Of a DNA stretch of 32,268 nucleotides, positions 22,347 to 30,055 are shown piece by piece. Numbering within the stretch: position 1 is the first letter of the stretch; each line of letters opens with the position of its first letter. Source of the DNA: Chloroflexota bacterium. GTDB lineage: Bacteria > Chloroflexota > Limnocylindria > P2-11E. Location: positions 1 to 32,268 of the forward strand of contig VBEY01000103.1 in NCBI GenBank assembly GCA_005889295.1, written 5' to 3'. The translations under genes and the position numbers were made by a program. The notes below the pieces were generated by a model that was not told the origin of the DNA, did not search any database, and saw only the letters and a program-made list of their open reading frames with translations.

Positions 22347-23359
22347 GCGTCCCGCCGGCGCAGGATGACGAGCATCAGCGCGACGAACCCAGCAGTTAGG
22401 GCCGTGTAGAGCGCGGCCTCGGTGAATTGGAAGCGCCAATAGCGATCGGCGGGCTGATACAGCAGACGCGGGTAGACGTCGTGCTGGTTCAGATAGGCGA
22501 TGTTGTCGCAGGCGGTGAGCTGACCGGGCCTGCAGCCGAGACGTCCGTATTCGTCGTTGAGCTCCTTCACCCGAGTCTGCGGCACGAAGCGGCCCTGACC
22601 GTCGACGGCGTCGTAGCCGACCTGCCAGGCGTCGGTGGGAACCGGCGACGTTGGGGAGAAAGGGAAACGTCCGCTGAACACGAATGGCGTCTGTGCGACG
22701 GCGATGGGCGGCTCGTAGTAGGGGCGCAGCTCCAACGAGACGCCGATCCGCACGAGGCCGAACAGAAGCAACCCGTAGAACATCCCGAAGAGGATCCGTC
22801 GACGCCACGCTCCGACGAACGCCCCGACGGCGAGACCGAAGAGCATGAACGAAACGAACGCCGGGCCTTCGACGTCGAACGTATCCCAGGGGCGAGAGCC
22901 AGGGACGCTGAAGAGAGGGGTGCCGAGGAAGCTGCGCGTCTGTCCGCCAACGAGCGCGAGGGCGAGGGCGCCCGCGAGCGTGAACGCCAGCACGACTCCG
23001 AACGTGGTCGCGGCCCAACGGAGTCGGCTGATGCCCTGCGTCCACGCGAGCCGATGAGTACCCCGCTCGAGCTCGCGCGCGAACAGTGGTCCGCCGATGT
23101 AAGAGGCGACGAGCGCCGGCACCAGGTAGAACCCTTGGAACAAATACAGCAGAAGGCCGACTCGATTTCGCCATTCCTGCGCCAGGTCGACACAGTTCGC
23201 GTTGCCGCTCGGTAGCGGCACGCATGTGTCGACCCCGAGCTCGAGGCGGGTGCGTTGCGCGAATGCCGCGGCGAGAACGGTGACGATGGCCAGAACGACA
23301 GCCGCCGCCAGAACGCCGACCAGCTCGGTCCGATGCTGACGCCAAGTGACCCACAACAC
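22343..23359 (-). CDS. ABC transporter permease with large Cys-containing outer loops
   Basis: A 338-residue membrane protein with about six helices. After the cytoplasmic start VLWVTWRQHRTELVGVLAAA, TM1 is followed by an outer loop with two Cys (TCVPLPSGNANCVDLAQEW). A second large outer region before the last helix (about residues 215-305) contains GCRPGQLTACDN. This layout resembles actinobacterial-type ABC permease subunits encoded with YtrA-type regulators. GTG 23359 is chosen because GGGGAGGT lies upstream and the GTG follows the ATPase stop by two bases. The stop shares CTAG with the regulator stop. Confidence 0.83.
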   Translation of the reverse strand: MLWVTWRQHRTELVGVLAAAVVLAIVTVLAAAFAQRTRLELGVDTCVPLPSGNANCVDLAQEWRNRVGLLLYLFQGFYLVPALVASYIGGPLFARELERGTHRLAWTQGISRLRWAATTFGVVLAFTLAGALALALVGGQTRSFLGTPLFSVPGSRPWDTFDVEGPAFVSFMLFGLAVGAFVGAWRRRILFGMFYGLLLFGLVRIGVSLELRPYYEPPIAVAQTPFVFSGRFPFSPTSPVPTDAWQVGYDAVDGQGRFVPQTRVKELNDEYGRLGCRPGQLTACDNIAYLNQHDVYPRLLYQPADRYWRFQFTEAALYTALTAGFVALMLVILRRRDA

Positions 23360-23361
23360 TT

Positions 23362-24231
23362 CTATCGCACCTCCCCGCGGCTCGATCGCAGATAGCCGAG
23401 TACGACTTCCTCGAGGGTCGCCGGCCGTGTGACCGTCCCATCGCCGTCGCCCCACGTGGCGGCGCCACGGACGAGGCGAACGGTCTGACGCTCGGCTTCG
23501 CGGACATCGACGACGTCTTCACTGGCCGCGGCGGGTCCAGCCTTGCGCGGACCGATCACGAGGAAGTGAGTTCGTTCGAGCTCGTCGATGTCGCCCGCAA
23601 CCCGGACGCGTCCGTTCGCGAGGATCACCACGTGCTCGCATACGCGCTCGACATCAGAGAGCACGTTCGATGACAAGACGACGGTCGGACCGTCCTCGGC
23701 GACAGCACCCATGAGCTCTTCCAACAGGTCGAGCCGCGCGACAGGATCGAGGTTCGCGACAGGCTCATCGAGCAGGAGCAACTCGGGGCGCTTTCCCAGC
23801 GCGAGGGTGAGTGCGACCTGCGCCCGCTGACCGGTCGAGAGTGAACGAACCGGCCGATCGATCGGAATGTCGAATCGTGCGAGCCGAGAGCGGGCGAACT
23901 CCTGGTCCCAGCGCGGATTGAGGCGCCGGCCGAGCTCGAGCGTCTCGCCGGCGGAGAGATCGAGATAGAGCGGACGATCCTGGCCGACATATCCCACGCG
24001 CGACAGGAGCTTCACGGTCTCGGTCGATGGATCGAGACCGAGAACGCGGATAGTCCCCGAGCTCGCGTCTCGCAATCCGACCGCGAGCTGCAGCAGCGTC
24101 GTCTTCCCTGCGCCGTTCGGTCCGACAAGTCCGGTCACCTTGCCGGCGGGGAGAGCGACGTCGCAGTCGCGAAGCGCTTCGACCTTTCCGAAGCGTTTGT
24201 AGAGGGCGTTCGTCTCAAGAACGGCGGGCAT
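23362..24231 (-). CDS. ABC transporter ATP-binding protein (GntR-linked)
   Basis: A 289-residue ATPase with Walker A GPNGAGKTTLLQLAVGL, signature RSLSTGQRAQVALTLALGKR (Thr in place of the first Gly of LSGGQ), Walker B ELLLLDEPVANLDPVARLD and a C-terminal extension. The switch position reads VLSSNVLSDVERV, with Asn where His is usual; this resembles other YtrB-like ATPases encoded with GntR regulators, but slow or regulated hydrolysis is possible. ATG 24231 lies inside the end of the GntR gene (17-base overlap) with GGAGGAG upstream. It pairs with the permease downstream. Confidence 0.92.
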   Translation of the reverse strand: MPAVLETNALYKRFGKVEALRDCDVALPAGKVTGLVGPNGAGKTTLLQLAVGLRDASSGTIRVLGLDPSTETVKLLSRVGYVGQDRPLYLDLSAGETLELGRRLNPRWDQEFARSRLARFDIPIDRPVRSLSTGQRAQVALTLALGKRPELLLLDEPVANLDPVARLDLLEELMGAVAEDGPTVVLSSNVLSDVERVCEHVVILANGRVRVAGDIDELERTHFLVIGPRKAGPAAASEDVVDVREAERQTVRLVRGAATWGDGDGTVTRPATLEEVVLGYLRSSRGEVR

Positions 24232-24643
24232 GGGTCTCCTCCGATCCGTATGCGTCCTGGAGCGCGAGCGTGAACAGCGCGATCACGCTCTCGCGGTCGA
24301 GCCGGGCGGCATGGGCGTGGGCGAACCAGCGGTCGAGGGCGCGGCGAAGCGGTGCGTGCACCGACCGCGCGAGCGGTGCGGGGGCGCCGTCCGATACGAA
24401 CGTGCCCGCCCCGGGCCGACTGTGGACGAAGCCTTCGTGCTCGAGCTCGCGATACGCCTTGAGCACGGTGTTCGGATTGATCGCGAGGTCCTCGACGACC
24501 TCGCGTGCGGTCGGGAGCCGGTCCCCGGGCCGAAGCATCGCGTAGCGAACGGCGTGCTTGACCTGCTGCACGAGCTGCAAATAGGTAGGGATCCCCGATC
24601 GGGGGTCGAGGTGAAACGCGATGCTCCGCTCCGCGACTTCCAC
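24215..24643 (-). CDS. GntR-family regulator, YtrA type
   Basis: A 142-residue regulator of the short YtrA subfamily. The winged helix (about residues 10-78) contains GIPTYLQLVQQVKHAVRYAM, RPGDRLPTAREVVEDLAINP and NTVLKAYRELEHEGFVHSRP. A short C-terminal dimerisation helix follows instead of a large ligand domain. GTG 24643 gives the normal start before AFHLDPRSG; the longer in-frame extension runs through the operator and is rejected. It heads an operon with an ABC ATPase and permease, and YtrA-type regulators usually repress such transporters. The perfect palindrome over its start codon is the likely operator. Confidence 0.92.
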   Translation of the reverse strand: MEVAERSIAFHLDPRSGIPTYLQLVQQVKHAVRYAMLRPGDRLPTAREVVEDLAINPNTVLKAYRELEHEGFVHSRPGAGTFVSDGAPAPLARSVHAPLRRALDRWFAHAHAARLDRESVIALFTLALQDAYGSEETHARRS

Positions 24644-24659
24644 TATGACCTTAGTGGAA
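24638..24659. promoter_or_regulatory. Palindromic operator of the GntR-ABC operon
   Basis: TTCCACTA (24638-24645) and TAGTGGAA (24652-24659) form a perfect 8+8 bp inverted repeat with a six-base spacer. It covers the GTG start of the GntR gene (24643-24641) and the predicted transcription start. This fits autoregulation by a GntR/YtrA dimer. Confidence 0.8.
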
Positions 24660-24685
24660 TAGCACAATGGAGCCGGTCGCTGCAA
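24657..24685 (-). promoter_or_regulatory. Predicted promoter of the GntR-ABC operon
   Basis: On the minus strand TTGCAG (24685-24680) and CTATTC (24662-24657) are separated by 17 bases. The expected start near 24650 lies in the palindromic operator, about seven bases before the GTG. The -10 match is weak. Confidence 0.45.
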
Positions 24686-24728
24686 GCCGGGACCATCGCG
24701 AGGCACCGCTTGTTCTGCGGGCGGCTCC

Positions 24729-26018
24729 TTAGCGGGCCAACACCGCTCGATTGGCCGCGCCGCGCGGCGCTGGACTCCGTAGACGGACCAACATCGCCGC
24801 GAGGCCGATCGCGACGAATGGCTGCGCTGGGAGGGAGTACCGTCCCTCCGCCCACAACGGGTAGGAGACCGCCCACGTCGCGAGGATCACGAGCAGCGGC
24901 AGCGCAGTCAGCGGGTCGCCGCGACGGACCATGAAGACGGCACCGAGAAAACCCACCAGGAACCACGTGAGACCGCCGACACGCCAGAGCGCGGCCGTGG
25001 TCGGGGTGATGTGCTCCGCGCGGAGCGGCACGTCGCCTGTCCAGAGCACCGCTGACCGCAGAACCCCTCGCGCCGCGAAGCCCCACGGGTCGTGAGCGAT
25101 GAGCGTGACCGCCCGTGCGCGGAGTTCGTCGTCGAGGACGATCCAGGCACGAGACTGCTCGGCGCGGTCGCTGATCGCCGCGAATCGCGCGAGCGCCGCG
25201 CGGCCGGCGGCCTCCTGATCGCGCTCCATCGCATCGAGCGATCCTCTGACTTCGAAATACGCCATCCAGAGCTGCGTTCCGCTACTCCCCACGAGGGGCC
25301 GCCCGAACGCGGACTCGGTGTAGGCGACATACGGCGCCACGGCAAGCGCAAAGACGATCACCAGAAGCGCGAGCGGCGCGGCGGTGCGGCGAAGGCCATG
25401 GCGGAGCGCAACCGCCAGCATGGTGACCGGCAGGGCGACGACGAAGAGCGGCCGGGTCAGCACCGAACCTGCGAAGAGAACCCCCGCGAAGAGACCGCCG
25501 GCTCGCCGACTCGGAATGAGCATCGCCGCGGCCGCGACTGACCCGACCATCAGCACGGTGCCGAGAACGTCGGAGAGCGCGTGCGCGCCGAAGAACGCGA
25601 ACGATGGATTGAGGGCGACCATGCCACCGGCGATCACACCCCCGCGCTTTCCGATCAGGGTCGCGGCGAACTTGGCGACGATCACCACGAGAATCGCGAC
25701 GACGATCGCCTGAACGAATGTGATCCCCCACATCGAGCAGCCCCGCACGCAGAGCGGCGCGATGAAGATCGGATAGCCGGGGAGGCGGAGCGGCTCGGGC
25801 ACGAATGACTCGGTTCCGGTGGCACGCGTGTATTCGCCGGTCGCGACGATTCCCCGCGCCAGAGCGAGGTACTCCTGCTGATCGTCGCGGATCGGGTCCC
25901 AGTCCGGGGCGAGGTACCCGCCGTAGGCGAGCGTGAGGAGAAAGCCCACGCCGGCGAACGCGAGGATCGCCGCGTCACCGCGTATGCGTTCGACCACGAG
26001 CGCGACCGCGCGGCGCAT
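24729..26018 (-). CDS. GT-C fold membrane glycosyltransferase (PMT/ArnT-like)
   Basis: A 429-residue polytopic protein with about ten helices. The first outer loop carries acidic residues in APDWDPIRDDQQEYLALARG, the expected site of the GT-C catalytic Asp. PLRLPGYPIFIAPL, HALSDVLGTVLMVG and the late motif WAEGRYSLPAQPFVAIGLAA are typical of dolichyl- or undecaprenyl-phosphate-sugar-dependent transferases. It probably glycosylates an envelope lipid, glycan or protein; acceptor and donor are unknown. The ATG at 26018 follows an in-frame GTG at 26021, and either may be used. There is no ribosome-binding sequence, but TAGCGT lies seven bases before the GTG. Confidence 0.83.
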   Translation of the reverse strand: MRRAVALVVERIRGDAAILAFAGVGFLLTLAYGGYLAPDWDPIRDDQQEYLALARGIVATGEYTRATGTESFVPEPLRLPGYPIFIAPLCVRGCSMWGITFVQAIVVAILVVIVAKFAATLIGKRGGVIAGGMVALNPSFAFFGAHALSDVLGTVLMVGSVAAAAMLIPSRRAGGLFAGVLFAGSVLTRPLFVVALPVTMLAVALRHGLRRTAAPLALLVIVFALAVAPYVAYTESAFGRPLVGSSGTQLWMAYFEVRGSLDAMERDQEAAGRAALARFAAISDRAEQSRAWIVLDDELRARAVTLIAHDPWGFAARGVLRSAVLWTGDVPLRAEHITPTTAALWRVGGLTWFLVGFLGAVFMVRRGDPLTALPLLVILATWAVSYPLWAEGRYSLPAQPFVAIGLAAMLVRLRSPAPRGAANRAVLAR

Positions 26019-26028
26019 CACGCTGAAA

Positions 26029-26034
26029 ACGCTA
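26029..26034 (-). promoter_or_regulatory. Possible -10 element of the glycosyltransferase gene
   Basis: TAGCGT on the minus strand ends seven bases before the GTG at 26021 and ten before the ATG at 26018. This gives a leaderless or almost leaderless transcript. The rest of the 205-base gap between this gene and the ACT gene shows no clear gene or structured RNA. Confidence 0.35.
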
Positions 26035-26226
26035 CCGATGGCCGCCTTGAGCAGGCTGTCGGTACGGGAGCAATACGTGACTGTCTCGCCCAGTGCTCAC
26101 CAGATCAGCCGAGCGCTCTCGTCTCCGGCACCATGACAGAGGCAGCTTCCTCGGCCATGCTCGGGCCGCGGCAGCCGGAGCGGGACGTGTCGTCTCGTAT
26201 CTCAGCCAAACGCTAAGGAGGTACTC

Positions 26227-26634
26227 ATGGAGCAGACGAAAGAATTCGCTTTGACGCTGGACGATCGGCCCGGCTCACTCGCGAAGGCGACCGATGCGAT
26301 CGCGAAGGCCGGCATCAACATCGAGGGCTTCTGTGCGGTGCCCTCAGGCAAGGAAGGAAAAGGCTCCTTCCGCGTCGTCACAAAGGACCCGGCAAGCACG
26401 CGCAAGGCACTCGAGGCCGCCGGGTTCAAAGTCCAAGACGAGCGCGACGCGGCGATCATCGACGTGGAGGACCGTCCGGGCACGGTTGCCCAGATCTTCC
26501 GCAGGATCGCCCAGAACGAGCTGAACGTCGGACCGACGTACTCGATCACGCAGAACCGGATCGTGATCACCGCCGACGACTTCTCCAAGCTGCGCGAGAC
26601 ACTCCAGGAGCTGACGCCCGCAAGACGCGTGTAG
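26227..26634 (+). CDS. Tandem ACT-domain protein
   Basis: A 135-residue protein of two ACT domains. The first (about 5-70) begins FALTLDDRPGSLAKATDAIA and includes AGINIEGFCAVPSG. The second (about 72-130) begins AAIIDVEDRPGTVAQIFRRI and includes ELNVGPTYSITQNRIVI. ACT domains bind amino acids or similar small ligands; no catalytic domain is attached, so it is probably a stand-alone sensor or regulatory subunit. ATG 26227 has a strong AAGGAGGT seven to eight bases upstream. No neighbour shows which pathway it serves, and no promoter could be fixed in the upstream gap. Confidence 0.88.
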   Translation: MEQTKEFALTLDDRPGSLAKATDAIAKAGINIEGFCAVPSGKEGKGSFRVVTKDPASTRKALEAAGFKVQDERDAAIIDVEDRPGTVAQIFRRIAQNELNVGPTYSITQNRIVITADDFSKLRETLQELTPARRV

Positions 26635-26674
26635 GGGAAGGCGCGCCCGCTCCTGCTGCCGCTACAGAGACCTA

Positions 26675-27412
26675 CTAGCGCGCGAGAAGGAACCGCCAGG
26701 TTCCGAGCGCGATGCTCGCTCCTGTCGCGAGTGTCGCAACTGCGAACGACGACGCGATGAGCCACCAGTCGCGGCGGGCGAAGGCGCGCGGACGGGCGAA
26801 CGTGTGACAGCCCGGATCCGCGAACCCGCGGCCATCCATCGCGACCGCGAGGCGCGTCGCCCGGCGGATCGCGGCGACGAGCAGCGATCGGGTCATGGAA
26901 AAGAACGCGACCACACGAGCGGTTTCGAGTCCACGTGCGCGGCGCGCGAGCGCGATCGTCTGCCATTCGTCGGCGAAGAGCGGCATGAGGCGAAACGCCG
27001 CGAGCGCGCCGACGGTGAACCGGCGCGGCGCGTGAAGGTGTTCGACCAATGCGTCGGCGAGATCGGTGGGATCGATGCTCGCGACCGCCACGATGCCGGC
27101 GATCGCGATACCCACGAGACGCAGCGCGGTCGCCACGCCGCCGGCGACATCGCCGCTCAGCAGCGCGTTGAAGAAACCGATCCCGAGCGCGGCGATGAAG
27201 ACCGGAAGGGCACGACGAAGGAGGGCACGCGGAGGTATACCGATGAGCGGAATCGCCGCCGCCTCCGCGATGAGCACGAGCGTCGGCGTAACCGGATCGA
27301 TCGTGACGAACAGCGCGAGCATGAGCACGAACGCCGCCGCGATCTTCGCGAGTGGATGCGCGTCCGCGAGCGGTGCGCGCGGGTCGGGGGTGAGCGGCTC
27401 GAGCAGTCTCAC
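26675..27412 (-). CDS. ykoC: ECF transporter transmembrane component (EcfT/YkoC)
   Basis: A 245-residue membrane protein of the CbiQ/EcfT family. It begins with DAHPLAKIAAAFVLMLALFV and has about five helices. The two coupling-helix motifs that contact the ATPases are visible as LARRARGLE and VAMDGRGFADP (the A-R-G pattern). It links the substrate-binding S component to the two ATPase domains. GTG 27412 overlaps the stop of the fused ATPase gene (GTGA). As the last gene of the thiamine operon it corresponds to YkoC. Confidence 0.88.
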   Translation of the reverse strand: MRLLEPLTPDPRAPLADAHPLAKIAAAFVLMLALFVTIDPVTPTLVLIAEAAAIPLIGIPPRALLRRALPVFIAALGIGFFNALLSGDVAGGVATALRLVGIAIAGIVAVASIDPTDLADALVEHLHAPRRFTVGALAAFRLMPLFADEWQTIALARRARGLETARVVAFFSMTRSLLVAAIRRATRLAVAMDGRGFADPGCHTFARPRAFARRDWWLIASSFAVATLATGASIALGTWRFLLAR

Positions 27413-28812
27413 GCGGCGCGACCTCCCCGAAGCTCGAGACGTTCGTCCGCGAACGCGTCGACGAAGAGCTCGTCATGACTCGCGAAGGCGATCGCACCGC
27501 CGCCATCCCGGAAATCGGCAAGCAGCGTAAGGAGCTCGGCGAACGTGCGGCGGTCCTGCCCGAACGTGGGCTCGTCCAGCACGAGCGCCCCCGGTGATGT
27601 CGCGAGCGCCGTGCCGACCGAAAGACGACGCTTCTCACCACCCGAGAGCGTGAAGGGGTTCGCCCTCGCGAGCTTCGCGAGGTCGAGCCGCTCAAGCAGC
27701 TCGCGCACGCGCCGCTCGATCTCGTCGTTCGCGAGACCGATGGCTCGCGGGCCGATGCGCAGCTCGTCGTCGACGCGTGCCGCGACGAGCTGATGCTCGG
27801 GGTCCTGGAACACGGTGCCGATCCGCCGCACGAGCGCACGCGGCGACAAACGCGACGGGTCGTCGCCGAACGCGCGCACCTCGCCGCGCTGCGCCCGCAG
27901 CAGTCCGGCGAGGAGCATCGCGAGCGTCGACTTACCGCTGCCGTTCGGTCCGGTGATGGCGAGAGCGCTGCCCCTTCGAACGGTCGCCGAGATGCCCTCC
28001 AGGGCCGGCACGTCGCCGCGCGGGTAGAGAAAGGTGAGATCGCGCGCGACGATCGCCTCGCCGCCCGGAGGAGATCGCCGAGGCGGTGCGGCCGGAGGCG
28101 CGCCGGGCACCCAGACGCCGAGGCGCCTCAGGCGCGCGCCCTCGCGCGTGAAGACGGCGTCAGGCGTGCCGTCGGCGACGACGCCACCGCCTGCCTCGAT
28201 CACGATCACCCGGTCGATGAGCGGCAGCACCTCGGCGACGCGGTGCTCGACCATGACGATCGTCACGTCGCGGCGCTCGGCGACGCGGGCAATCACCTCG
28301 CGGACGGCGCGCGCGCCCTCCGGGTCGAGGCTCGCGGTCGGCTCGTCGAGGAGCAGGACGCGCGGTCGGAGCGCGAGGATCCCGGCGATGGCGAGTCGCT
28401 GCTTCTCGCCGCCCGACAGCGCTCCGGTCGCGCGGTCCTCGCTGTAGGCGAAGCCGACGTCCGCGAGTGCGCGATGCACGCGCGGCCAGATCTCCGCAGT
28501 CGGGACACAGTGGTTCTCGAGCCCGAATGCGACATCGTCGCCGGCCCGCGCCATGACGAGCTGCGTCTCCGGATCCTGCAGGACGAGACCGGCGTCGCCC
28601 CGCACGCGGAGCTCGCCCTCGCGGTCGCCGCCGGTCGAGTCGAGCAGACTCGCGAGTGCTTGGAGGAGCGTGCTCTTCCCGGCGCCGGACGCTCCTATTA
28701 ATAGGACGCGCTCGCCTTCGTCGATGCGCAGGTCGAGGCCGCGGAGCGCCCACGCCTCGCGGCCGGGGTGCCGCCAACCCCAGCCGCGCGCGACGACGGC
28801 CGGTTCGCTCAG
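27409..28812 (-). CDS. ykoD: Fused double ATPase of an ECF transporter (YkoD-like), probable CTG start
   Basis: A 467-residue protein with two complete ABC ATPase domains. Domain 1 has Walker A GASGAGKSTLLQALASLL, Q-loop QDPETQLV, signature ALSGGEKQRLAIAGILAL and Walker B LLLDEPTASLDPEGA. Domain 2 (from about residue 245) has GPNGSGKSTLAMLLAGLL, QDPEHQLVAARV, TLSGGEKRRLSVGTAL and LVLDEPTFGQD. This is the YkoD arrangement, replacing separate EcfA and EcfA' subunits. No ATG, GTG or TTG exists between the end of the S-component gene and the first Walker A motif. CTG 28812 overlaps the S-component TGA by four bases (CTGA) and is the likely start. A longer in-frame extension would run across the S-component gene. 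Confidence 0.9.
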   Translation of the reverse strand: MSEPAVVARGWGWRHPGREAWALRGLDLRIDEGERVLLIGASGAGKSTLLQALASLLDSTGGDREGELRVRGDAGLVLQDPETQLVMARAGDDVAFGLENHCVPTAEIWPRVHRALADVGFAYSEDRATGALSGGEKQRLAIAGILALRPRVLLLDEPTASLDPEGARAVREVIARVAERRDVTIVMVEHRVAEVLPLIDRVIVIEAGGGVVADGTPDAVFTREGARLRRLGVWVPGAPPAAPPRRSPPGGEAIVARDLTFLYPRGDVPALEGISATVRRGSALAITGPNGSGKSTLAMLLAGLLRAQRGEVRAFGDDPSRLSPRALVRRIGTVFQDPEHQLVAARVDDELRIGPRAIGLANDEIERRVRELLERLDLAKLARANPFTLSGGEKRRLSVGTALATSPGALVLDEPTFGQDRRTFAELLTLLADFRDGGGAIAFASHDELFVDAFADERLELRGGRAA

Positions 28813-29390
28813 ACCCGTTGCTGCGAGCGCCCCGCGGAGAACTGGGCGAGCACGCCGGTCTGAACGAGCGATCGCATGAGCAGCCACGAGCCGACCCCGG
28901 CGATGATCACCGCGCTTAGCACCATGAACACGCCGATGACAAGCTGCTGGCCAAGGTCGAGCGTGGCGTAGTAGAAGGGCATGTCGTGGATCCACTCGCC
29001 GACCGCCGCTGCGATCGAGGCGGCGATGGCGACGCCGAGTGACCACCGGCTGTAGAGGGTCGCCCCGAACACGAATTCGGCGGCCGCACCCTGGATCGCG
29101 CCCGAGAGCAAGGTATCGAGTCCCCAGATCGACCCGAGGATCGCCGAGACGGTCGCCGCGACGAGCTCGGTGAAGAGCGCCGCGCCGGGCTTGCGGATGA
29201 TGAGACCGCCGAGGACCGCGGGGATGAGCCAGACGCCAGAGATGATGTATTGCGCCGGCGTGACCGCGGTGAAGACGGGCTTCGTCGCCTCCCAAACCCC
29301 GTTCCACGCCCAGAAGACCACGCCGAATGCGACGGCGAGTGCCGCCGCCACGACGATGTCGACCGTTCGCCACGTCAGATCGCGAGACAT
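28809..29390 (-). CDS. ykoE: ECF transporter substrate-binding component, YkoE family
   Basis: A 193-residue membrane protein with about five to six helices. The N-terminal stretch WRTVDIVVAAALAVAFGVVF followed by WAWNGVWEA is characteristic of YkoE. GAIQGAAAEFVFGA and a Trp/His-containing WIHDMPFYYA segment follow. YkoE is the S component associated with uptake of the thiamine pyrimidine HMP or related thiamine compounds. ATG 29390 has GGAGGT seven bases upstream and lies one base after the thiamine pyrophosphokinase stop. The TPP riboswitch and kinase upstream support a thiamine role. Here thiamine itself is a plausible substrate, because the operon encodes a kinase for thiamine rather than HMP enzymes. 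Confidence 0.88.
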   Translation of the reverse strand: MSRDLTWRTVDIVVAAALAVAFGVVFWAWNGVWEATKPVFTAVTPAQYIISGVWLIPAVLGGLIIRKPGAALFTELVAATVSAILGSIWGLDTLLSGAIQGAAAEFVFGATLYSRWSLGVAIAASIAAAVGEWIHDMPFYYATLDLGQQLVIGVFMVLSAVIIAGVGSWLLMRSLVQTGVLAQFSAGRSQQRV

Positions 29391-29391
29391 C

Positions 29392-30039
29392 TCATGTACC
29401 TCCCTGTGCTGTTTCGAAAATGAGCAGTGATCCCTTCCGAACCCTGACCCGTGCGGGGAGCGACGCGACCTCGTTGCTGAGACCGCGTGCGCGGCCGAAG
29501 CGAAGCGTCTCGTCGCCTAGTGGATAGCGCAGTCCCTCGGTGATCACGCCCTCGGCGTCGCCGTTCACCGGCAGGAGCGTCACGAGGGCGCCGACCGGTC
29601 CCGCGAGCGAGAGCGAGCCCTCGCCGCGAACGGCGCGGATCCGAAGGGCGCCCCGACGCGCTTCGATGCGGACACCGTCGTAGCCGGGGTCGGCGAGGAG
29701 CAGGAGGTTCGCCGTCTCGTGATCGAGGCGCTCGCCGCCGAGAGCGCCCAGCAGGATGACCTCGCTCGCGCCCGCGGCGATCGCCTGCGCGACCGCAAGC
29801 TCGAGGTCCGACTCATCCTTCGCCGCCGAGAACTTCGCCACCGGGATGCCCTGGCGGGCGAACCGCTCCACCCCTGCATCGCCGAGCGAGTCCATGTCGC
29901 CGACCACGAGGTGGGGCAGGAGCTTCCAGCGTTCGAGCGCGAGCGCGCCGCCGTCCGCCGCCACGAGGTAGTCGTTCCGATCGATCACGGCGCGGTCCGA
30001 TGGCAGCACGTCTCCGTGCGCGACAACGACCGCCCTCAC
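29392..30039 (-). CDS. thiN: Thiamine pyrophosphokinase
   Basis: A 215-residue protein with the TPK catalytic domain (about 1-125): VAADGGALAL, the metal motif VGDMDSLGD, KDESDLELAV and LLGALGGERLDHETANLLLL. The C-terminal thiamine-binding domain shows ITEGLRYPLGDETLRFG and ARGLSNEV. The enzyme transfers pyrophosphate from ATP to thiamine, making TPP. GTG 30039 has no ribosome-binding sequence and lies 16 bases after the lipoprotein stop. The product TPP is the ligand of the riboswitch at the head of the operon. Confidence 0.93.
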   Translation of the reverse strand: MRAVVVAHGDVLPSDRAVIDRNDYLVAADGGALALERWKLLPHLVVGDMDSLGDAGVERFARQGIPVAKFSAAKDESDLELAVAQAIAAGASEVILLGALGGERLDHETANLLLLADPGYDGVRIEARRGALRIRAVRGEGSLSLAGPVGALVTLLPVNGDAEGVITEGLRYPLGDETLRFGRARGLSNEVASLPARVRVRKGSLLIFETAQGGT

Positions 30040-30055
30040 GGGTAGTCACTGGCAG

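Noticed and set aside
26022-26226. Possible riboswitch or small gene upstream of the double-ACT gene
   Set aside because: Only short GC-rich hairpins and an unconvincing 25-codon frame were seen; no known aptamer core or clear promoter.
26202-27839. 545-codon minus-strand frame spanning the ACT gene and the ykoC/ykoD ends
   Set aside because: Crosses two opposite-strand genes and reads as Arg/Ser-rich low-complexity sequence.
28813-29373. N-terminal extension of the fused ECF ATPase over the whole ykoE gene
   Set aside because: The frame is open only because of base composition; the ykoE product in the other frame is clearly real and the extension has no homology-like features.
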